A stretch of 36,070 nucleotides of DNA from Paludibacteraceae bacterium (lineage in GTDB: Bacteria; Bacteroidota; Bacteroidia; Bacteroidales; Paludibacteraceae): positions 1 to 36,070 of the forward strand of contig JAFVTU010000015.1 in NCBI GenBank assembly GCA_017503075.1, written 5' to 3'. Shown here one piece after another: positions 30,360-36,070 of this stretch. Position 1 is the stretch's first letter. Each line of letters opens with the position of its first letter. The notes below the pieces were generated by a model, which worked only from the letters and a program-made list of their open reading frames with translations, had not been told where the DNA came from and searched no databases. A program made the position numbers and the translations under genes.

Positions 30360-30664
30360 TCAATTTTATTTGAGTTACTTCCTTTCCGAAAGCGAGTGCA
30401 AAGGTACAACAAAAAATGGACATGACCAAATATTTTTGCAAAAAAATGCATTTTTTTTGAAAAAAAGTGTATTTTGGGGCAAAAATGAGGGCATGGGCTG
30501 CATTTTGCGACCGTAACTTCGGGGGAATGTTGAAAAAATTCGTTCGAGCATAGCGAGGTAAGAATTTCCAACAGGCGGCGTCCGAAGGTACAATAGTGTC
30601 GCTAAATGCGAGGGTGTAGCCCGCATATGACCAAATATTTTTTGAAAAAATACGTTCTTTTGTG
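30360..30664. repeat. Gene-free 305-bp interval with a duplicated ATTTGGTCAT module
   Basis: It holds the tRNA promoter and no credible gene. On the minus strand a module AAAAATATTTGGTCAT occurs twice, at about 30421-30440 (providing the tRNA -33 element) and about 30625-30645. The stretch between contains a stem, ATGCG...CGCAT (about 30605-30625), and a degenerate TACCTTCG box near 30584-30591. Minus-strand open frames across it look spurious because they run through the promoter and A-runs. Confidence 0.6.
30399..30430 (-). promoter_or_regulatory. Promoter of tRNA-Val
   Basis: On the minus strand, TTTG (30427-30430), 20 nt, TACCTTTG (30399-30406), 40 nt upstream of the mature tRNA 5' end. 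Confidence 0.9.
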
Positions 30665-31336
30665 TTATTTTCTCAATTTTTGCATTCTCCAACCCCAAAA
30701 ACGGGTATTTTGGGTCTTCAAAACGAGAAAATAGTACAAAAGTAGGGTAGATAAAATAGCAATCAATATTCCTGCAAAAATATCTAATGCAAAGTGTTGG
30801 GATAGATAAATTCGGGTATATGCCCCAAAAGAAGCACAGAGAAAACAGAGCAAAGATAAAATCGTTTTGCCTTTGACGTTTTCTGCACACAAAATAATAC
30901 TCAAACTAAAAAACAGCACAAAGAAAGTGGTTGTATGTCCCGAAGGGAAGGACAGCCAAAGATTCATCTTCACCCCTTCTACCAGTGGCAGCGTGACATC
31001 TGGCATATTCTCCGCAAACCAAGTGAGTGGGCGAGGGGCATTGACAAGATGCTTGATAGGTTGTACGATGAGGGTAGAAAGCAACAAATTACTTGCTAAG
31101 AAGGTCGCCCAGCCCGCACGGTAAAATAGTAATAGTACAACAATCAGATAAGGCAACCAATCCACCAAATCAGAGAAGATAGGTACTATCGTATCAAGAA
31201 ATGGCGTATGCGGTTGGCATAGCAATAAATGTAATTCTCCCTTAGGAATAATAGCCAGCAATAATGTAATACAGAGGGCTAAAATCAAAGTAGGGATAAG
31301 GAATGGCAATATATTTGTGTAGGTTTTATTTGTCAT
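30665..31336 (-). CDS. PAP2 family membrane phosphatase
   Basis: A 223-residue integral membrane phosphatase of the PAP2/acid phosphatase family, which acts on phosphatidic acid, undecaprenyl diphosphate or lipid A phosphates. The three catalytic motifs are present: KHLVNAPRPL (KxxxxxxRP-type), FPSGHTT (PSGH), and YTRIYLSQHFALDIFAG (SRxxxxxHxxxD-type, with Thr for Ser). About six membrane helices. Its start overlaps the stop of the endonuclease gene by 11 nt, so the two are translated from one transcript. Near pssA, a role in lipid head-group metabolism is plausible but inferred. Confidence 0.92.
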   Translation of the reverse strand: MTNKTYTNILPFLIPTLILALCITLLLAIIPKGELHLLLCQPHTPFLDTIVPIFSDLVDWLPYLIVVLLLFYRAGWATFLASNLLLSTLIVQPIKHLVNAPRPLTWFAENMPDVTLPLVEGVKMNLWLSFPSGHTTTFFVLFFSLSIILCAENVKGKTILSLLCFLCASFGAYTRIYLSQHFALDIFAGILIAILSTLLLYYFLVLKTQNTRFWGWRMQKLRK

Positions 31337-33077
31337 ACACTTGTCCTAGAGCGTTGTACTTCTTATTTCCTAATAAGATGATTAACTGCCCGTTATGAAG
31401 GAGTTTTTGGGCTTTTTGATCTGGAGTAATGATGTTGGGTAATGCAGTAGTAGTTTGTTGCGTAACTGCGATAGTATTGGAAGTTCGTAATCCTTCTGGT
31501 GTAACGCGATAATAGATAGTAGTACCCAATGGTTGATTATGCTGGATACTATAGGATGTAGTTGATAATGTGAAAGGCGAACCATCAATATGCACTTCAT
31601 TGCATTGATAATCACCCGTGTAGAGATATGCTTGTTGGAATGAAATACGGTGGAAACCCTTAGACTTGGTGCCAATCTCCTTTTGTATGAGAGAAACGGT
31701 GGTTGTTCCTTCGGGAATAGCGAATGTGTAATATTCTTCGTCAAAACTGAGTGGTTGGGTATAGAGCACTTCATCGTTGTTGCCACGCACAAGTAGGTCG
31801 GCTGTTTGATCACCTTTGTACACACAACATTTGACGGTCAAAAATGTATTAGTAGGCGCCGTGCCAAAATTGTTGAATCGTATCACACGCTTCTTCTCTT
31901 GCGTGGACGAACATACTGCATAACTGCCGTCCATGAGTGTGTAAGGCGCGTCTGAACCATCTTCTAATTGCCAATGGATTTGCTTATGCCCTTTGATGAT
32001 GTCGTTCTTGAATCCGGGCATAGCAACGAGTGTATCATTATGTCCAGACTCTTGAATAGTGAATACATCTAATTGATACGAATCACGCGCTTGGTCTTTC
32101 CAATGGGCAATGAACGAAGTATCTGTGATTTCTGTCGCGAGGTAAGCCATAGGATTGATAGTGTCAACAGGAATTTCATAATTCTCTGATGTGGTGAGAG
32201 TTAAATCTGCCAGATTGACAATTGTTCCTTTCTTATTACCCCAGATATGTTCGACTAATTCGGGATATTCGATGAATGGGTTGCGGTTGTGTTGGATAGT
32301 TGATATGGCATCTAGTCGATTGATTTCTTTTTCGCTAACAGGGTCAATGCGATGCCATTGCAACAATACCTCAATTAGGTATGGTGTGAACGTTAGGTAG
32401 GAAGTGTTGGTGACATATTTGGAGTATGACGCATCCCACTTCATATCATGGTAGGCAGTAGCTACATAGAAATAAGCACGGGCAAAATCGCCTTTGTATT
32501 CATCAATGATTGAAAAAGCATAGTCTTTCCACTGAGTATCCTTGCCCATAAAGAAAGTACCATTGTTGACTTTATTCGAGTCACTGAGTATGCCAGGAGG
32601 GTAGTTGGATTTGTTATTATTTGCAACACGATCTGCAGGATTGAGCAGATACAGATCCTTATAAGCTTCATTTTCCGTGCCGCCCCACCATGATTTAGGC
32701 AGGCTATGCTCAATATCCATACCAGCTGCGCTACCTCCTTTGATGGGGAAATATCGTTTGGTTGTGGAATACATGTCCCAAATACTGCCATCTGATTGTT
32801 GGTCACAACTTTGAAATCCATGCCATGTACCATAGGCCTTCAAATCGCCTTTAATCCAGATGGTATCACCATTTTTGATATTATTGGTGGTGTGGTAGGT
32901 GGTAGAACCATAGACATAGCGTTCGCCACCCTTGATGATTTGATGCAGGGTGGCTTTGAGTACAGAATCTTGTTTACCTTGAATAGCATCGTAGTAGCCA
33001 TTGGGCAACTGCTCTGCATGTGCAAGAACAACGCAGATACAAGCAATAAAGCATATGTATGGTCTAGGTAAGCTCAT
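31326..33077 (-). CDS. Secreted endonuclease I with C-terminal sorting tail
   Basis: A 583-residue secreted nuclease. The signal peptide ends near AHA-EQLPNGYY. Residues ~22-290 form an endonuclease I domain, with the His-Me finger core GMDIEHSLPKSWWGG, then LYLLNPADRVANNNKSNYP supplying metal and phosphate ligands, and RNPFIEYPELVEHIWGN at the end. Residues ~300-520 are beta-rich accessory regions. The C-terminus, KLLHNGQLIILLGNKKYNALGQ, is a T9SS type A-like tail shared with the protein at 35099. The start at 33077 overlaps the pssA stop by 4 nt. It probably degrades extracellular DNA for nutrients. Confidence 0.9.
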   Translation of the reverse strand: MSLPRPYICFIACICVVLAHAEQLPNGYYDAIQGKQDSVLKATLHQIIKGGERYVYGSTTYHTTNNIKNGDTIWIKGDLKAYGTWHGFQSCDQQSDGSIWDMYSTTKRYFPIKGGSAAGMDIEHSLPKSWWGGTENEAYKDLYLLNPADRVANNNKSNYPPGILSDSNKVNNGTFFMGKDTQWKDYAFSIIDEYKGDFARAYFYVATAYHDMKWDASYSKYVTNTSYLTFTPYLIEVLLQWHRIDPVSEKEINRLDAISTIQHNRNPFIEYPELVEHIWGNKKGTIVNLADLTLTTSENYEIPVDTINPMAYLATEITDTSFIAHWKDQARDSYQLDVFTIQESGHNDTLVAMPGFKNDIIKGHKQIHWQLEDGSDAPYTLMDGSYAVCSSTQEKKRVIRFNNFGTAPTNTFLTVKCCVYKGDQTADLLVRGNNDEVLYTQPLSFDEEYYTFAIPEGTTTVSLIQKEIGTKSKGFHRISFQQAYLYTGDYQCNEVHIDGSPFTLSTTSYSIQHNQPLGTTIYYRVTPEGLRTSNTIAVTQQTTTALPNIITPDQKAQKLLHNGQLIILLGNKKYNALGQVYDK

Positions 33078-33784
33078 CTGCGGGTTAGAAGTGTGATAAA
33101 ATTATATAGTATGTACCACAAGATACATGCTGCGCCTGCAAAAACTGCCAACTCTAAATGTTGCAATACGTATGCTCGTATTACACTGAAAGCAATGATA
33201 ATGATGCAACCAATAAGGAATATATATACTTGCCAATTATCGTGCCACGTGAGATTCTTGAATTTCATTCCGAAGAAAGGAATCTCGCTAACGAGCAGGT
33301 AACAACTTACCAAACTAAGTACCAATAGCGTCCAAGGTAACCATGGAGTAGCAGTGAATGCATACGGCATACAGGTGATTGATGCCCAGAATATGGCATT
33401 TGGTGGTGTTGCCAAACCGATGAATGAGGTAGTTTGGCGTGTGTCAACATTAAACTTAGCCAATCGTAATGCTGAGAATGCCGCCATGAGCAGAGCAATC
33501 AGACTCCACCAACCAATGATGGGCTTGAGGTAGCACATCAGCATCATTGCTGGTGCCAAACCGAAGGTAATAACGTCGGCCAACGAATCAAGCTCTACAC
33601 CAATTGGAGATGGGGCTTTGAGCAATCGAGCAGAAGCACCATCACAAAAGTCAAAAAGAGCCCCTGCAAGAATAAGTGCAAAGGCGATAAGGAACGCATT
33701 TTGCGTTGCCATAAATACCGCCACTGACCCGCACAAAAGATTTGCACAGGTCAGTGAGTTAGGTATGATACGTTTAATTTGCAT
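33074..33784 (-). CDS. pssA: CDP-diacylglycerol-serine O-phosphatidyltransferase
   Basis: A 236-residue inner-membrane enzyme that makes phosphatidylserine from CDP-diacylglycerol and serine, the first step to phosphatidylethanolamine. The CDP-alcohol phosphatidyltransferase signature DGxxAR...G...D...D is intact as CDGASARLLKAPSPIGVELDSLAD near residues 48-71. About seven to eight hydrophobic helices and an N-terminal IPNSLTCANLLCG, typical of PssA, support the call. It lies between the AmpG-like transporter and the endonuclease gene, with 8-nt and -4-nt junctions, so all are likely in one operon. Confidence 0.94.
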   Translation of the reverse strand: MQIKRIIPNSLTCANLLCGSVAVFMATQNAFLIAFALILAGALFDFCDGASARLLKAPSPIGVELDSLADVITFGLAPAMMLMCYLKPIIGWWSLIALLMAAFSALRLAKFNVDTRQTTSFIGLATPPNAIFWASITCMPYAFTATPWLPWTLLVLSLVSCYLLVSEIPFFGMKFKNLTWHDNWQVYIFLIGCIIIIAFSVIRAYVLQHLELAVFAGAACILWYILYNFITLLTRR

Positions 33785-33792
33785 TATATAAA

Positions 33793-35121
33793 TTATTTTT
33801 TACCGTAGTTAGCATCTACAATGCGGCGGGCTAAGAAGGTGACGAAGAATGTAGCCACGCTGCATGCAATTACCATCCAGAAGAAGTGTTGATAGCCAAT
33901 AGCTTCTTGGATATAACCAGCTACCAAACCAGGGAGAATCATACTGAGTGCCATGAAACTGGTGCAGATAGCATAGTGTGAAGTTTTGAACTCGCCTTCG
34001 GAGAAGAACATCATATACATCATATAGGCAGTGAAACCAAATCCATAGCCGAATTGTTCAATAGCAATTGCGATAGCGATATATACCATATTAGTAGGCA
34101 AGAACATGCTGAGGTAAACGAAACTCAAGCATGGTAGGGTCATTGCGATTGCCATCCACCAGAATGCCTTCTTCAAACCTACTTTAGAGATATAATAACC
34201 ACCCAAGATGCCACCTAATAGCAAGAAAATCACGCCGATAGCGCCATATACGACGCCCAACTCTTGCATGGTCATACCCAAACCGCCAGTATTGCGAGCA
34301 CCGAGCAAGAATGGATAAATCATCTTCATGAGGAAGCCCTCTGGCAAGCGATAGAGGAGCATGAATGCGATAGCCACCCAAAGAGCAGGTTTGGTGAAAT
34401 AGGTAGCAAAGGCCTTACCAAAACCCGTAACAATGTCTTTGGCTGTAGTGTCAGCATTAGGTTTATCGGTATCTGGACGTGGCGTGAAGAACACGTGCCA
34501 TACTGCCATTAATGCAAAGATAACGGCTGTGATAACCATTGTTACTTTCCATGCCATAGGCATATTGGCTTCGCCTTGTTTGATAGTCCAATCGTAGATG
34601 ATACCAGGGATAGCGATGAGCGCTGAGTTGCAGAATACATTGCTAAGACGGTAGAATACACTACGCCAGCCAATCATCTCGGCTTGTACGCCTGAAGTGA
34701 GAGCCAACATATAGAAACCGTCAGCTGCAATGTCGTGAGTTGCACTTGCAAATGCCATAATGATAAAGGCGATCAATACGCCTGTGAAGAGTTTCACTTC
34801 CGTACCCATAGCAGCGATAGTAGCAGGGTCTGGTTGAGGAATAGAGAAGATAGTCAGTACAGCCAATCCCAACATGAGGAATTGCATAGTGAGGAACCAC
34901 CAACGTTTGGTTTTGATCAAATCCACGAATGGAGCCCACAAGAACTTCAATGCCCAAGGGAAATAAAGCAATGTAGTGAAGAATGACATCTCGCCGTTAG
35001 GTACACCCATCTGGTTGAACATAACCATTGAGATGTTGTTGACTAAGAAGTATGGAATACCTTCTAAGAAGTATAGAGTAGGTACCCAAAGCCAAGGATT
35101 AATACTTTTCAGTGATTTCAT
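33793..35121 (-). CDS. MFS transporter, AmpG-like
   Basis: A 442-residue, roughly 12-helix MFS protein. The N-terminus NPWLWVPTLYFLEGIPYFLVNNISMVMFNQMG and PWALKFLWAPFVDLIKTKRWW match AmpG-like permeases, which import anhydro-muropeptides for cell-wall recycling; THDIAADGFYMLAL is another family stretch. The substrate is inferred. I keep the start at the ATG at 35121, which overlaps the upstream gene by 23 nt, because the next Met is at residue 33, inside the first helix. It leads into pssA with only 8 nt between. Confidence 0.88.
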   Translation of the reverse strand: MKSLKSINPWLWVPTLYFLEGIPYFLVNNISMVMFNQMGVPNGEMSFFTTLLYFPWALKFLWAPFVDLIKTKRWWFLTMQFLMLGLAVLTIFSIPQPDPATIAAMGTEVKLFTGVLIAFIIMAFASATHDIAADGFYMLALTSGVQAEMIGWRSVFYRLSNVFCNSALIAIPGIIYDWTIKQGEANMPMAWKVTMVITAVIFALMAVWHVFFTPRPDTDKPNADTTAKDIVTGFGKAFATYFTKPALWVAIAFMLLYRLPEGFLMKMIYPFLLGARNTGGLGMTMQELGVVYGAIGVIFLLLGGILGGYYISKVGLKKAFWWMAIAMTLPCLSFVYLSMFLPTNMVYIAIAIAIEQFGYGFGFTAYMMYMMFFSEGEFKTSHYAICTSFMALSMILPGLVAGYIQEAIGYQHFFWMVIACSVATFFVTFLARRIVDANYGKK

Positions 35122-36070
35122 GACCTAAAATGTTGTAAATTTTATTGTTATTAATGATTATTAGTTGTCCGTTGTGGAGAAGTTTGTACACATTGTTGTG
35201 TTGTTTGCTATGATTAGGGATTGATTCTAGTCCAGTTTCGAAATCATTGCCATAGTGCAAATAAATTCCTTCAAATGGAATATTATATTCTTTTTTTTCT
35301 GCATTCTTGTCAAGGGAGAAGGATATGATTTTTAATTTGATGGGGTAAATGGCAATGTCATTCTTGACTTCAAACAAACTGTCAAGATCAATCTTGATGC
35401 TCAATGGTTGATCCGGTGTGATGTCTATACATGCATAATTGGCATTTGATCCATTATTTGCAGCAAATCCAAAATCGATGCGATTGATGAGATTGCCTTG
35501 CGGTGTCATATTCATTTCTAACTTTTTAGGGGTAGAGTAGAGAAGTGTATCTGCATTGAATGAAAGTTGTGCAACGCGTCCACCTGTGTAGTTGATGTAT
35601 AAACAAGCGTTACCTTCGGCATTCGTTTTCATTTCAGTTCTCCAACTAGTACTTGAGGCTTTTATATCCCATCGGTCGTCTAAATCAACCATGTTTTCCC
35701 ATAGGAGAACATTGCTATCTACCATTTCCACGTGTACTCCCAAAGCCATCTTTGTTGTTCCGAGTTGTCCATAAACGGTGGTAGTTCCATTTTTAAGACC
35801 ATGTAACATTCCATCTTCATCAACATAACAGATGGTATTATCTTCTACGCTCCAATCTATTGAGGAAGGAAGGATTGTAAATTGTTTAGCATCTACGACT
35901 CCATTAACCTCAATATAGTATGGAGTTTTATTAGAGATAAGTACATTACTAAGGCGTAAAGAAGGATTTGCTTCATCCACCAATACTATATCTATTGGTA
36001 ATGAAGCATTGCCATACGAAGCTGTGAGTAGACCACTACCAAGGCATACAAAGTGTCCATCTTCTGTAAT
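35099..36070 (-). CDS. Secreted protein with Ig-like (Big_2) domain and T9SS tail, N-terminus beyond the window
   Basis: At least 323 residues; the frame stays open to the window edge, so the start lies upstream. A bacterial Ig-like group 2 domain is visible in ILPSSIDWSVEDNTICYVDEDGMLHGLKNGTTTVYG. The following ~170 residues are a beta-rich region (LLWENMVDLDDRWDIKASSTSWRTEM ... FAANNGSNANYACIDI) of unknown function. The C-terminus KLLHNGQLIIINNNKIYNILGHEI is a T9SS type A-like sorting tail nearly matching that of the endonuclease at 31326. Probably cell-surface or secreted. The catalytic domain, if any, is off the window. Confidence 0.85.
   Translation of the reverse strand: MTEDGHFVCLGSGLLTASYGNASLPIDIVLVDEANPSLRLSNVLISNKTPYYIEVNGVVDAKQFTILPSSIDWSVEDNTICYVDEDGMLHGLKNGTTTVYGQLGTTKMALGVHVEMVDSNVLLWENMVDLDDRWDIKASSTSWRTEMKTNAEGNACLYINYTGGRVAQLSFNADTLLYSTPKKLEMNMTPQGNLINRIDFGFAANNGSNANYACIDITPDQPLSIKIDLDSLFEVKNDIAIYPIKLKIISFSLDKNAEKKEYNIPFEGIYLHYGNDFETGLESIPNHSKQHNNVYKLLHNGQLIIINNNKIYNILGHEITEKY

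Noticed and set aside
30375-30890. A 171-codon minus-strand frame across the tRNA promoter and the PAP2 gene end
   Set aside because: It overlaps the PAP2 C-terminus and runs through the tRNA promoter and long A/T runs; composition and context argue for non-coding repeat DNA.

Overview
The window looks like a chromosomal segment of a Bacteroidota bacterium, most likely a member of the Bacteroidales. Eight promoters can be read as TTTG (or CTTG), exactly 20 nt, then TA-C/T-C/T-TTTG, the Bacteroidetes primary sigma-factor signature. Shine-Dalgarno sequences are essentially absent. Three secreted proteins end in type IX secretion (T9SS) sorting tails, and several lineage-typical families are present (DUF4301, a signal peptidase I with a long insert, short RsmI, FKBP pairs). 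I see no transposase, integrase, CRISPR array or rRNA. The only RNA gene is tRNA-Val(UAC).

Layout. 84-1811 is a Na/Pi-cotransporter/PhoU fusion that ends in a bidirectional terminator. 1884-5584 (minus) is a run of PIG-L deacetylase, a secreted 20-residue repeat protein, RidA, a TPM-domain protein, LemA and DUF456. A divergent promoter pair (5606-5694) separates it from dapB plus an ICMT-like methyltransferase. lepB, a WbqC-like gene and ilvE follow and end in a terminator at 10183. From 10326 to 23015 the plus strand is nearly continuous: POT peptide transporter, coiled-coil protein, rsmI, flippase, ribE, two FKBP isomerases, second flippase, truA and an 1100-residue T9SS cargo. On the minus strand come DUF4301 plus HAD phosphatase (23030-25023), a UspA-like gene, ysxC, cstA and a 119-residue orphan (25101-28654). 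28921-30087 (plus) is a lipoprotein whose C-terminus looks like the variable region of a diversity-generating retroelement (DGR). A tRNA follows, then a minus-strand cluster (30665-36070): PAP2 phosphatase, endonuclease I, pssA, an AmpG-like transporter and a truncated secreted Ig-like protein.

Three signals are not explained by ordinary annotation. (1) Short degenerate tandem word arrays (units of about 7-16 nt, a different word at each place, some words shared between distant loci) occur about twenty times. They sit at gene junctions and also in frame inside housekeeping genes (dapB, ilvE, truA, both flippases, UspA-like), apparently as loop or linker insertions. (2) Two gap-free copies of a 107-bp leader element lie 764 bp apart, one upstream of ysxC and one upstream of the UspA-like gene. 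Each holds a hairpin and a mini-ORF reading (M/V)LKRMQxxALVSKTK. (3) The candidate DGR variable region at 29885-30075 is followed by two strong hairpins, with no reverse transcriptase or template repeat in the window.

Most of the rest is core metabolism and envelope biology: lysine and branched-chain amino acid synthesis, riboflavin, phosphatidylserine, protein folding and secretion, rRNA and tRNA modification, and peptide, phosphate and muropeptide-type transport.
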